A DNA stretch of 39,826 nt from an uncultured Lachnospiraceae bacterium (GTDB lineage: Bacteria; Bacillota; Clostridia; Lachnospirales; Lachnospiraceae), in the NCBI GenBank assembly GCA_910587935.1, contig CAJUNP010000027.1, positions 1 through 39,826 of the forward strand, read 5' to 3'. The notes below the pieces were generated by a model that searched no databases, was not told the origin of the DNA, and saw only the letters and a list, made by a program, of their open reading frames with translations. The stretch's first letter is position 1; every line of letters starts with the position of its first letter. A program made the translations under genes and the position numbers. Of the stretch, positions 1-8,336 are shown one piece after another.

Positions 1-41
1 ATTTAGCAAACTGGGATAATGCTGAGTGTAAGGCTAATTAA

Positions 42-602
42 TCAGCGTTTCCCTAAATAAAACTTCTGCTCTTTTTCAAATAAACCGGTCAGCCTGCTTA
101 AAGTATTTTTTTCCCGGAACTCTTTCAAACCATCCAAATATTCGTTTCTATTTATATCTTCGATCACAATTGGTACTACTCCGTTTTTAAGACATTCTCT
201 AAAAAGAATCAATCTGCCTGTCCTGCCATTCCCATCTTGAAATGGGTGAATACACTCGTACCTGGCATGGAACTCAGTCAGCGTGGAAATATTTACTTTT
301 TGACTGTTATACCAACCCATAAGTATATGCATTTCCTGCTCAACATTTTCCGGCTGTACCGTTTGATTAATTCCAATCATATTGGGACACTTTTTATAAT
401 CGCCAATTGCATATCCATTGGCGCGATCCTCAAATACGCCCGATTTCAATTCATAATGAAACTGTTTTATTAAATCCTCCGACAACGGTTTATCCAACGT
501 ATCCAGCATTTTATTAAACATCAAGAAATGACCATTCATTTCTTCAACATCTTTTGCCCTGTAATAATCATCAGATTGAGAAAGCGTACCGTTGTCAAAC
601 AA
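42..602 (-). CDS. Fic-domain protein, probably 5'-truncated
   Basis: Fic proteins transfer AMP or other phosphate-containing groups to target-protein hydroxyls. The full catalytic motif HPFQDGNGRTGR is present near residue 117, so the core looks intact. The N-terminus does not: the only usable initiator is TTG at 602 with no good ribosome site. The open frame continues upstream without an ATG and reads KITIKR..TASLFDNG, resembling the part of Fic proteins that follows the inhibitory (S/T)xxxE(G/N) helix. Further upstream that helix region is out of frame, and the promoter of the divergent gene overlaps it. The Fic core is a confident call; whether the gene is expressed is uncertain. No antitoxin-like partner is seen. 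Confidence 0.75.
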   Translation of the reverse strand: MFDNGTLSQSDDYYRAKDVEEMNGHFLMFNKMLDTLDKPLSEDLIKQFHYELKSGVFEDRANGYAIGDYKKCPNMIGINQTVQPENVEQEMHILMGWYNSQKVNISTLTEFHARYECIHPFQDGNGRTGRLILFRECLKNGVVPIVIEDINRNEYLDGLKEFREKNTLSRLTGLFEKEQKFYLGKR

Positions 603-659
603 CGAAGCCGTATTAATTCTCTTTATCGTTATTTTACCACAGCCAAACGCATAATTCTA

Positions 660-687
660 TTGAATATTCCTCAAATCATGTTACAAT
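660..687 (+). promoter_or_regulatory. Sigma-A type promoter for the Sel1-like gene
   Basis: TTGAAT (660-665) and TACAAT (682-687) are separated by 16 bp. Transcription would start near 694. This places the ATG at 686 inside the -10 element and supports the downstream start at 713. Confidence 0.5.
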
Positions 688-712
688 GAAAAAAACATCG
701 GAGGCCTTTCGT

Positions 713-1300
713 ATGGGCAGATTTTTCAGTGATCCGGTCGAGCAGGCGCTCGAGTACATCTATTATGACCTGCGTGCGGGGAAAGGCGCTAAAGGGATGC
801 TGCTGCTGAAAAAAGCAGTTTCAGCAGGTAACGACGGAGATGCCTGCTGCCTGCTTGCGCAATGTCTTCGCGGCCGTCAGCATGTCTGGACAGGACACCG
901 TTTCCCAAAAGACGACACCCTGGCCCAAAGACTGTTATGCCAGTCAGTACAACACGGCAGCGCATTGGGCATGCTGATAGCGATACGCTGCGGAGAACTG
1001 CGGTACCGGCTGCAGGACGAAATGACAACTGAAAGACTGAAAAAGTCTTTTGATATCGTAATGAAAAAAGCAGAGGACGGCGAACCATACTGCCAATATA
1101 TAATTGGCAATGCCTGCCTGCAGCATGACTTTATGTACATTGAAGGAAAAACACGGGATTCCTTTTCACATGAAACGGAATTCAATTCCTACATGAAAGA
1201 GAACATCGCAAAATGCGAAAACTGGTTCCGGAAAGCTTTCCGCCATGGCGAATTCATCAGCCGCAGCCGTCTGGATACCCTGCTCTACAGGGGGCGTTGA
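713..1300 (+). CDS. Sel1/TPR-like repeat protein, function unknown
   Basis: A 195-residue protein rich in paired helices with alanine/glycine spacing (KGMLLLKKAVSAGNDGDACC, LLCQSVQHGSALGML, KKAEDGEPYCQYIIGNACL), as in Sel1-like solenoids, which usually bind other proteins. There is no signal peptide or catalytic motif. The ATG at 713 is preferred because GGAGG (700-704) lies 8 nt before it; the in-frame ATG at 686 overlaps the predicted -10 box. The gene is monocistronic and converges on the lipoprotein gene with only 6 bp between stops. Sel1 assignment is by pattern only. Confidence 0.6.
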   Translation: MGRFFSDPVEQALEYIYYDLRAGKGAKGMLLLKKAVSAGNDGDACCLLAQCLRGRQHVWTGHRFPKDDTLAQRLLCQSVQHGSALGMLIAIRCGELRYRLQDEMTTERLKKSFDIVMKKAEDGEPYCQYIIGNACLQHDFMYIEGKTRDSFSHETEFNSYMKENIAKCENWFRKAFRHGEFISRSRLDTLLYRGR

Positions 1301-1306
1301 TAACCG

Positions 1307-2704
1307 CTACAATTCGTTCAAATACAGCTGCGACCGGTTCTGTATCACCTCCACAACCTCCTGCACTGTCTTTGTACCGTTCCAGTAGTTTTCAATTTCT
1401 TCACTGACAATAGCTTCAATCTGTCCGTAATCATCCCCTGCTTCCGCTTTGCTGATCACTTCCCGGATGTAAGCCACCTCTTCATCCGTTGGCGGACAGA
1501 CAGGATACGTTCTTTCCTCTCCCTTGGGACTGCTATAAGTGACGCTGTTATCTTTGGGTATAACATTGCCTTCCGTATCCAGCGTCGTATTATCCTCCAC
1601 CACCTTTTTTATAATCAGATCAAATCCGCTTTCTGTAACCGGAAATCCAACATTGGCAGCATAATTATCGCGGCCGGCTTGGTAACGGTCTTCCAAAAAC
1701 GTACAGATAAACTGCCAGGCTGCATTCTTATGTTTTGATTTGCTGTTGATGGCAAGATAGGAAGAGTTCGTATTAATCCTGGGACCGCAGCCCGTAACGG
1801 AAGGAAAACCGATTAAAGGAGCGCTTTCTCCCATTAGCGCACGATAATGGGTATACTCCAGAAAGCTTCCGATAGGTCCGTTAAAAAACAAATACATTTT
1901 ACCTTCCTGCAGTTTATCATAATCTTCAAAAAGCTGATCATAATTTCCCATATAATTATCATCAAACTGCGCCGAAAATTCCAAAAGCTGTATAAAATCA
2001 TCATTAACAAAATTACAGGTATGGCTTTGCATATCTACAAAGTTTTCAATAGACGGAATAATACAATAATACAGAAGATAGCTTTTAGTCAGGCCATTAT
2101 AGACCTCAATTTCTCCGTTCTCCCGATTTTCCTCGTACATTTCCTTCAGCTGCGAAAAAGTAACTTTGTCCACATTTATGCAGACAGGGTTAGCGATCAG
2201 ACTCATAATTTTGAAAAAAGGAACCATTCCGTAAAGCTTTCCATCCGTTTCAAAATTTTCAAGAATATTATCCACAAAATCTTCGCGTCCAGGCCACTCT
2301 CCTCCATCCAGATAGGGATAGAGATCCTCAATAATACCTTTTCTGCCAAACTGGTAAAGAAGCTCTTCATTCGCAATTTCAAGAATGTCCGGCCCCCTGC
2401 CTGCGGAAATGTCTGCATTCAGGGCATTTAAACCATCCTTATAACTGTCTTCACCATATTTGATAATCTCAATAAAATACTCGTCCTGGCTTTGATTGAA
2501 AGTAACAATCCTTTCTTTGACAGTATCCGGCATGTCCTGGTGACTATATGCATCGATATAGCCATAGGTTAAAATCTCTGTTCCAAGTTCCCCTACTTGT
2601 AAATTTTGGTTTTTATTTATGGAAGCATCCTCTTGATCCACTGCACAACCAGCAAATAGAATACTTGCTAAAATTAACGGAAAAATTCCAGATATTTTTC
2701 TCAT
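1307..2704 (-). CDS. ABC-type extracellular solute-binding lipoprotein
   Basis: A 465-residue family 1-type substrate-binding protein. The N-terminus is a lipoprotein signal ending in the lipobox LFAGC, so the mature protein should be lipid-anchored outside the membrane. The body carries the usual features of sugar-type binding proteins: GPDILEIANEELLYQ, a ...FFNGPIGSFLEY segment, and SYLAINSKSKHKNAAWQF near the C-terminal lobe. ATG 2704 is chosen over 2710 because GGGAG sits 6 nt upstream of it and directly abuts the earlier ATG. No permease or ATPase genes lie next to it, so it is an orphan; its ligand is unknown. Confidence 0.85.
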   Translation of the reverse strand: MRKISGIFPLILASILFAGCAVDQEDASINKNQNLQVGELGTEILTYGYIDAYSHQDMPDTVKERIVTFNQSQDEYFIEIIKYGEDSYKDGLNALNADISAGRGPDILEIANEELLYQFGRKGIIEDLYPYLDGGEWPGREDFVDNILENFETDGKLYGMVPFFKIMSLIANPVCINVDKVTFSQLKEMYEENRENGEIEVYNGLTKSYLLYYCIIPSIENFVDMQSHTCNFVNDDFIQLLEFSAQFDDNYMGNYDQLFEDYDKLQEGKMYLFFNGPIGSFLEYTHYRALMGESAPLIGFPSVTGCGPRINTNSSYLAINSKSKHKNAAWQFICTFLEDRYQAGRDNYAANVGFPVTESGFDLIIKKVVEDNTTLDTEGNVIPKDNSVTYSSPKGEERTYPVCPPTDEEVAYIREVISKAEAGDDYGQIEAIVSEEIENYWNGTKTVQEVVEVIQNRSQLYLNEL

Positions 2705-2786
2705 AAACATCTCCCATTTCTTTTATGAGAACACAATCCTCCCCAATATCCATATCAGGAAAGATTGGGCCCCCAAAAACCTGTTT

Positions 2787-3089
2787 TTATCCATGAGGTT
2801 GGCTATGAACCTCACGACGTTCAATACGACTACTTGAATTTTCAGCTCCACACTTACATACATAATAATCAAATAACTCTGTTACCGAAACAGTACAACT
2901 ACCATACTGCGAATTGTGTGTATAACCAGATTTCCTTGTAATAACCCCTTGATAATACATAGTTCCATCGCAACCAGCCTGATGAGCCGCACTACCCTTA
3001 ATAGGTGCAATATAGATGCTTCCCAATAAAATAGTCACTGCCATTACAGCTATAATTACCATACTGTTTTTTTTCACTTTATTATTCAT
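2787..3089 (-). CDS. Small secreted Cys/His-containing protein A
   Basis: A 100-residue protein with a basic start and a hydrophobic N-terminal segment (IIAVMAVTILLGSIYIAPIKG), consistent with export. The C-terminal half has a GSCTVSV..Y.VCKCG pattern and ends REVHSQPHG. It aligns along this half with the neighbouring gene at 3156-3437: G(S/T)C, KC.CG, (R/K)(R/K)E(V/L)HS.PH. A GAGG site lies 6 nt before ATG. The cysteines could form disulfides or bind metal. Base composition is lower in GC than the housekeeping genes to the right, suggesting acquisition. I do not recognise the family. Confidence 0.7.
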   Translation of the reverse strand: MNNKVKKNSMVIIAVMAVTILLGSIYIAPIKGSAAHQAGCDGTMYYQGVITRKSGYTHNSQYGSCTVSVTELFDYYVCKCGAENSSSRIERREVHSQPHG

Positions 3090-3155
3090 AGTATTCCTCT
3101 CTTCTTTCTATATTTCAACTTTTGTCATAAATGAAATAATATTGTATAAATTTAA

Positions 3156-3437
3156 TTAATGTGGTAATGAATGTAACTCCTTTTTAGACACCGTCTCAGT
3201 GATTATCTTGTATCCGCACTGACACTTACTGACCTTTTTAACCTCCTCTATTCTAACATGGCACGTTCCATGCGGTGAAGAATGATCATATGTAGTTACA
3301 TATGTTGGATATGATATATCTGTCATAACATGCAATCCACCGCCACAAACATATTCACCCGCACGAACAGATATTTGGGCTACAATAAAAATTGTAATAA
3401 TTAATGTACATGTCAAAATGATATATTTTCCTTTCAT
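3156..3437 (-). CDS. Small secreted Cys/His-containing protein B, paralogue of A
   Basis: A 93-residue protein with a hydrophobic N-terminal segment (IILTCTLIITIFIVAQISV) followed by a polar region. It shares with the downstream gene the pattern HGTCHV, KCQCG and the closing KKELHSLPH. Its GGGAGGT ribosome site is strong. The 66 bp between the two genes shows no clear terminator, so they are probably co-transcribed and arose by tandem duplication. Function is unknown; possibilities include a secreted bacteriocin-like or surface peptide, none supported by a known motif. Confidence 0.7.
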   Translation of the reverse strand: MKGKYIILTCTLIITIFIVAQISVRAGEYVCGGGLHVMTDISYPTYVTTYDHSSPHGTCHVRIEEVKKVSKCQCGYKIITETVSKKELHSLPH

Positions 3438-3630
3438 GTTTACCTCCCTTTTTTAACTTTTTTACGTTCTGTGAAATTATATGAAAATTACTTGTAAAAT
3501 ACGGTTTTTAACACTCACACCCCTTCCCTTAAAATACTTCAGAAATCTATTTGCTTAAAATATATAATTCATTTTTGACTATACGCATAATTTGTCAAAA
3601 ATAATATTATAATATATTAATTATATTTAT

Positions 3631-3659
3631 AATATACAATTTATATTTTTATTTGTCAA
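3631..3659 (-). promoter_or_regulatory. Candidate promoter for the small secreted gene pair
   Basis: On the minus strand TTGACA (3659-3654) is followed after 17 bp by TATATT (3636-3631). It would give a 5' leader of almost 190 nt before ATG 3437. The region is so AT-rich that chance matches are likely. A second TATAAT at 3481-3476 sits closer to the gene but lacks a good -35 box. Confidence 0.35.
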
Positions 3660-3787
3660 TATATTATATTATTATCTCTTTCAATATATATACGTGTATC
3701 TTTTGCAAATATGGTTTACTCTGCCAGATAAAGAAAAAAATATTCCATTTATGCCAGCTATACAACGTGTACATTTTAATAAAGGTT

Positions 3788-3827
3788 TAGGGGAGGCCGT
3801 GACCCATATCGGTCATTGACTCCCCTA
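3788..3827. terminator. Hairpin with internal loop, terminator-like
   Basis: TAGGGGAG (3788-3795) pairs with CTCCCCTA (3820-3827), and TGACC (3800-3804) pairs with GGTCA (3811-3815). The T-rich tail (TTTTTGG) is on the plus strand, although the only gene ending nearby, spoIVA, is on the minus strand. It could terminate spoIVA weakly or end an unrecognised plus-strand RNA. Confidence 0.55.
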
Positions 3828-3945
3828 TTTTTGGACTATCTATTTCTCAACAGTCCCTTATGAACTTATAAAAAATTTACTAAAACTGCCATATTTTCAA
3901 ACCACTTCAGACTTTACCTGAACCCCATCCTCTGTTCCCTTCATC

Positions 3946-5427
3946 CTAAATAATAATACAAACCATCCCACCATTAGAATCATTCACGATTTTCTGCATG
4001 GTTTCCTGCAGTTTCAGCTGACTTTCGTCCCCAATCATGGCGATTTTGCTTGTAATTCCGTCATTTACCAGCTGTTCGATCGTCTTCCCGAAAATATTTG
4101 TTTCCCAGATTCCGTCCTCTCCGTTCTGCGCTTCCGCAATATAACGGATCAGATCCTGGGCCTGCTGTTCCGTTCCCACAATCGGCGCGATCTCCGTCTC
4201 GATATTCGCCCGGATCATATGAATACTGGGACTTTCAGCCTTAATCTTAACCCCAAACTTATTTCCATGCCGGATTACCTCAGGCGTATCCAGATGAATC
4301 TCGCTGCGCTCCGGCGTCACCACCCCGTATCCCTTAAAGCGTACGGACTGCACCGCGTTTTGCACCTTGGCATATTCCCTGCGCATCTTTGCGAATTCTT
4401 TCAGGATATGGATCAGCTGATATTCACTGGTTATTTCCTCGCCGATCATCTCGCTGAGCATTTCATAATAATAGGCGTCATCCACATCCAGCACAATTTT
4501 AACGCTGCCGTCCGCCATATTTATGGCGTCCGTTTTGCAACGCTTCACGTATTCGCTTTCCATGGATACCGGACGTTCGATCACATCCCGGACGCAGGTA
4601 ATTCCTTTCATAAGCTCCGTAACCTGCGCCACAATATCCTGTTTCATGCGATTCGTTACCGGCAGCATTTCCACCCATTTAGGCATATAAAATTCCATAA
4701 CCGAAATGGGGAACTCATACAGGACTTTTTCCAGAATCTGATTAATATCTTCCTTTTTCAGCTGTTCGCAGTTCACCGGCATGGCGCTGACCTGATATTT
4801 TGCCTCCAGCTCCTGTACAAGCTTTTTAGTCTCCTCCGCAAAGGGCCTTGCGGTATTTAGCAGAACGAGGAATGGTTTATGTAAGCGTTTTAACGCATGG
4901 ATGGTCTTTTCTTCCGCCTCCAGATAGCTTTCCCTTGGAAGCTCCCCAAAGCTTCCGTCCGTGGTAACCACCAGTCCGATGGTCGAATGATCATGGATTA
5001 CCTTATCCGTTCCGATTTCGGCTGCCTGCGTAAACGGAATCTCATAATCAAACCAGGGCGTTTTTACCATCCGCTCCTGCTCTTCTTCCATATGTCCTAC
5101 CGCGCCGTTGACCATATAACCCACGCAGTCGATCATGCGGACTTTTACACGGATATCGTCGCCTAAGGCAACCTCCGCCGCTTCCTTGGGGATAAACTTC
5201 GGCTCCGTGGTCGTAATCGTTTTGCCACCCGAACTTTGCGGCAATTCATCCTGCGCCCTGGTACGGGTATGTTCATCTTCCATAAAAGGAAGCACCATTA
5301 AATCCATAAACCGCTTGATAAATGTGGATTTCCCGGTCCGTACCGGCCCCACGACTCCCAGGTATATTTCCCCGCCCGTGCGGATTTGTATATCTTTGTA
5401 TAAATTATAGTCCTGATAATTTTCCAA
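3946..5427 (-). CDS. spoIVA: Stage IV sporulation protein A (spore coat ATPase)
   Basis: SpoIVA forms the basement layer of the spore coat around the forespore, polymerising with ATP hydrolysis after SpoVM-directed membrane binding. The 493-residue length is normal for the family. The Walker A motif GPVRTGKST lies at residues 27-35, inside the family signature IYLGVVGPVRTGKSTFIKRF. The C-terminus (GGMVCIII) is hydrophobic as expected for membrane engagement. The start codon is TTG at 5427, supported by GGAGGGG just upstream and by alignment with the usual ME..D..KDI start. A CATATATT at 5469-5462 resembles a sigma-E -10 box, but I see no matching -35. It follows the small membrane-protein gene by 57 bp. 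Confidence 0.97.
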   Translation of the reverse strand: MENYQDYNLYKDIQIRTGGEIYLGVVGPVRTGKSTFIKRFMDLMVLPFMEDEHTRTRAQDELPQSSGGKTITTTEPKFIPKEAAEVALGDDIRVKVRMIDCVGYMVNGAVGHMEEEQERMVKTPWFDYEIPFTQAAEIGTDKVIHDHSTIGLVVTTDGSFGELPRESYLEAEEKTIHALKRLHKPFLVLLNTARPFAEETKKLVQELEAKYQVSAMPVNCEQLKKEDINQILEKVLYEFPISVMEFYMPKWVEMLPVTNRMKQDIVAQVTELMKGITCVRDVIERPVSMESEYVKRCKTDAINMADGSVKIVLDVDDAYYYEMLSEMIGEEITSEYQLIHILKEFAKMRREYAKVQNAVQSVRFKGYGVVTPERSEIHLDTPEVIRHGNKFGVKIKAESPSIHMIRANIETEIAPIVGTEQQAQDLIRYIAEAQNGEDGIWETNIFGKTIEQLVNDGITSKIAMIGDESQLKLQETMQKIVNDSNGGMVCIII

Positions 5428-5484
5428 AAAAATCCCCTCCGTATATTGCTGTGATTTCTACAATATATGAAGGAGATTCTTTCT

Positions 5485-5883
5485 TTAGAATAAATATTTA
5501 TATTTTTCGTACAGATCTTCAAGCTCTTTTATATCCTCAGGCTCCACCTTTTCCTCTAAAAAGTCCATAGCGGTATCCAGATCCCGGCTTTTAATAACAT
5601 CCACGCCTTCTGCCAGATTTTCTTCATTAACATATTTTTCAAGCATTTCATTGACGGTTTCGGCATCCTCACTGTCCATCTCTTCTAACACCCGATCCAG
5701 ATCAATTTCAAAACCGGTCTGTTGCTTTATCACCTGTTCCGCCGCAAAAATACTTGCCTTTTTCAAAGCAAAACCTCGGATGGTATCCCACATTAATATT
5801 ACCAGAACCACAAGACAGGCCAGTATCAGCGCTGTGATTCCCCCTATTCTCTTACCGTACGATTTTTTCTTTTTTTCAGCCAT
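5485..5883 (-). CDS. Small single-pass membrane protein, unknown function
   Basis: A 132-residue protein with a lysine-rich start (MAEKKKKSYGKR), one transmembrane segment at about residues 15-31 (TALILACLVVLVILMWD), and an acidic helical C-terminal part (EEMDSEDAETVNEML, EEKVEPEDIKELEDLYEKY). The first residues overlap the end of tyrS by 8 nt, implying translational coupling. I do not recognise the family. Position at the end of a housekeeping operon just before spoIVA hints at, but does not prove, a cell-envelope or sporulation role. Confidence 0.75.
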   Translation of the reverse strand: MAEKKKKSYGKRIGGITALILACLVVLVILMWDTIRGFALKKASIFAAEQVIKQQTGFEIDLDRVLEEMDSEDAETVNEMLEKYVNEENLAEGVDVIKSRDLDTAMDFLEEKVEPEDIKELEDLYEKYKYLF

Positions 5884-7111
5884 TATTTTTCATTACTACC
5901 TTTTTATAATTTTTCTTTCCGCGCCTTACAAGAAGTCCTTCTCCCTCAAACTGTTCCGGAGCATATGCGGTTTTGATATCCGTCACTTTTTCTTCGTTCA
6001 CACTCACGCCGCCCTGTTCCACGGCCCGCCTTGCTTCGGAACGGGAAGCGTTCAGTCCCGATCTGACTAAAACGGCCAGAATATCGATTGTCCCATCCCG
6101 GAAATCCTCTTCGGTAAGCTCCGTAACGGGCATATCCGCCGTACTGCCGCCGCCTGCAAATAAAGCCCTTGCGCTTTCCTGCGCCTTTGCGGCTTCCTCT
6201 TCACCGTGTACCAGCTGCGTCAGCTCAAAGGCAAGAATCTCTTTGGCTTTATTTAACTGACTGCCCTCCCATGCATCCATTTCGTCAATCTGCTCTAAAG
6301 GAAGGAACGTAAGCATCCGCAGACACTTTAATACGTCCGCATCCGATACGTTTCTCCAATACTGATAAAATTCATAAGGAGACGTCTTGGCGGGATCAAG
6401 CCAGACCGCGCCCTTCTGGGTTTTTCCCATTTTTTTGCCTTCGGAATTCAAAAGAAGAGTGATCGTCATGGCATATGCGTCTTTTCCGAGCTTTCTGCGG
6501 ATCAGTTCGGTGCCGCCCAGCATGTTGCTCCACTGATCGTCCCCGCCGAACTGCATATTGCAGCCGTAACGCTCGTACAGACAGAGGAAATCATAGCTCT
6601 GCATAATCATATAGTTAAATTCCAGAAAGCTCAGTCCCTTTTCCATTCTCTGTTTATAACACTCCGCGGAGAGCATCCTGTTTACGGAAAAATGGGCTCC
6701 CACCTCCCGCAAAAATTCTATATAATTCAGGTCAAGAAGCCAGTCCGCATTATTAACCATCAGCGCTTTTCCCTCGGAAAAATCAATAAAGCGGCTCATC
6801 TGCTTTTTAAAACAGTCACAGTTATGAGCAATCGTTTCCTTCGTCATCATGGTACGCATATCGCTTCTTCCGGAAGGATCTCCGATCATACCCGTACCGC
6901 CTCCGATCAAGGCAATCGGTTTATTCCCCGCCATCTGCAGCCGCTTCATCAGGCAAAGCGCCATAAAATGCCCTACATGAAGGCTGTCCGCGGTAGGGTC
7001 AAAGCCGATATAAAAGGTTGCCTTTCCGTTGTTTATCAGCTCCTTAATCTCTTCCTCATCCGTAAGCTGTGCCAAAAGTCCTCTGGCCTTCAGTTCATCA
7101 AAAATCGTCAT
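5876..7111 (-). CDS. tyrS: Tyrosyl-tRNA synthetase
   Basis: Charges tRNA-Tyr with tyrosine. The 411-residue protein has the class I signature HVGH at residues 45-48 (HIGH motif), the KMSKS-type loop as KMGKT near residue 230, the tyrosine-pocket region QFGGDDQWSN, and a C-terminal S4-like RNA-binding domain (LNASRSEARRAVEQGGVSVN). It begins 20 nt after the VWA gene, inside a long minus-strand gene run. Many Firmicutes tyrS genes have a T-box leader; there is no room for one here, so this copy is probably expressed with the operon. Confidence 0.97.
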   Translation of the reverse strand: MTIFDELKARGLLAQLTDEEEIKELINNGKATFYIGFDPTADSLHVGHFMALCLMKRLQMAGNKPIALIGGGTGMIGDPSGRSDMRTMMTKETIAHNCDCFKKQMSRFIDFSEGKALMVNNADWLLDLNYIEFLREVGAHFSVNRMLSAECYKQRMEKGLSFLEFNYMIMQSYDFLCLYERYGCNMQFGGDDQWSNMLGGTELIRRKLGKDAYAMTITLLLNSEGKKMGKTQKGAVWLDPAKTSPYEFYQYWRNVSDADVLKCLRMLTFLPLEQIDEMDAWEGSQLNKAKEILAFELTQLVHGEEEAAKAQESARALFAGGGSTADMPVTELTEEDFRDGTIDILAVLVRSGLNASRSEARRAVEQGGVSVNEEKVTDIKTAYAPEQFEGEGLLVRRGKKNYKKVVMKNNG

Positions 7112-7131
7112 ATTTATAATCCGCCTTTCTG

Positions 7132-8334
7132 CTATTTATTCGCTATCAGCTTCGCCATCGCCTGATTCAGTCCCGCAACCGTCAGCTTATACATGGGAAA
7201 CAATTCTTTTACCGCGGTTTCCGCTTCACGCCATGGCGCATGCCCCGGCGCCATCTTGGGATTCAGCCAGACCACCTTTTTATAATGGCGCTTCACCAGC
7301 TTTAACCACTCATATCCGGAAAGACCGCCGTTTGGGCCTCTGTAATTCCCCGTATCGGAATACAGTTCCTCCGGAGCCATAGCTGCGTCTCCCACAATAA
7401 TCACTTTATAATCGCTGTCCAGATTCCGAAACATCCAGTCCGTATCAATCCAGTCTCCGTTTTCACATTCCGGGGTCTTATAAAGCTTACTGTATATGCA
7501 GTTATGAAAATAGTAAGCCTTTACGTCCTTGTAATGATTGGACTTATGCACCGACTGAAACAAATCGTTGAGCAGCGTGGTGTAGGGAATCATGGTTCCG
7601 CCGGAGTCCATCAGCAGCAAAAGCTTTACCGCATTCTTCCTGGGCTTTTGCATAACAATCTGCAGACAGCCGCCGTTGTTACAGGTCTTATCCACCGTAC
7701 CGTCAATATTTAATTCCGTCTCGGGAATATCCAGCCTTGCCGAAAACTGACGAAGCTTACGCAGCGCCATGGTAAACTGGCGGTTATCCATGACTCTGTC
7801 GTCCCGGAAATCCCGGTATTTTCTGGCGCCCACCACCGCAAACGCCGATTGGTAGCCGGTCTGTCCGCCTACCCGTACGCCGCCCATATTGCCTCCGGTA
7901 TTTCCAAACTGGGTTTTTCCCATGGTTCCGATCCAGAAGCTGCCGCCGTTATGTTCGCTGTCCTGATCCCGCAGCCTCTCTTTAAACTTCTGTTCAATAT
8001 CTTCTTTGGTAAGCGCCGTTTCTTCCATCTGATTCATGAAATCCCGCTCTTTTTCATCCACCAGATCCATCATATCGGACTTATCAAGCCACCGAAGCAT
8101 TTGAGAGGTCACTTCATTTTCCGACATAACGCCCTTAAAGCACTCTTCAAAGGCCATGTCATATTTATCAAAATCCGTCTCGCTTTTCACAAGGATCATA
8201 CGGGCAACATAATAAAACTGTGTCAGGGAACTGCCGCACAGATTCTTATCAAGAGCCTCCTGCAGGGTCAGCCATTCGCTTAAGGTAACCTGCAGGCCTT
8301 TCGCCTTTAAGGTATCGAAAAATTTACCAAACAT
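7132..8334 (-). CDS. VWA/CoxE-like protein, partner of MoxR ATPase
   Basis: A 400-residue cytoplasmic protein whose C-terminal half is a von Willebrand A-type domain (KLLLLMDSGGTMIPYTTLLN). The metal-site motif is DSGGT rather than the classical DxSxS; a glycine variant is common in this branch. Family members act with MoxR-type AAA+ ATPases as a chaperone-like pair that remodels or inserts cofactors into target complexes. The ATPase gene lies immediately upstream, 2 nt away, supporting this. The N-terminal half is helical with no recognised motif. The client protein is unknown. Confidence 0.85.
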   Translation of the reverse strand: MFGKFFDTLKAKGLQVTLSEWLTLQEALDKNLCGSSLTQFYYVARMILVKSETDFDKYDMAFEECFKGVMSENEVTSQMLRWLDKSDMMDLVDEKERDFMNQMEETALTKEDIEQKFKERLRDQDSEHNGGSFWIGTMGKTQFGNTGGNMGGVRVGGQTGYQSAFAVVGARKYRDFRDDRVMDNRQFTMALRKLRQFSARLDIPETELNIDGTVDKTCNNGGCLQIVMQKPRKNAVKLLLLMDSGGTMIPYTTLLNDLFQSVHKSNHYKDVKAYYFHNCIYSKLYKTPECENGDWIDTDWMFRNLDSDYKVIIVGDAAMAPEELYSDTGNYRGPNGGLSGYEWLKLVKRHYKKVVWLNPKMAPGHAPWREAETAVKELFPMYKLTVAGLNQAMAKLIANK

Positions 8335-8336
8335 AC

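Larger units (their letters stand above)
3438..3945. other. AT-rich intergenic region, no gene seen
   Basis: About 0.5 kb without a convincing reading frame. Roughly 3480-3720 is very AT-rich with stretches of alternating A/T. It holds a possible minus-strand promoter (3631-3659), an inverted repeat TTTTTGAC...GTCAAAAA at about 3572-3600, and a strong hairpin (3788-3827). Confidence 0.7.

Noticed and set aside
42..602. Fic as part of a toxin-antitoxin pair
   Set aside because: No small antitoxin-like gene adjoins it; the neighbour on the right is divergent and Sel1-like, and the left side is the window edge.
7112..7131. Possible T-box leader for tyrS
   Set aside because: Only 20 nt separate tyrS from the upstream gene and no T-box sequence is seen.
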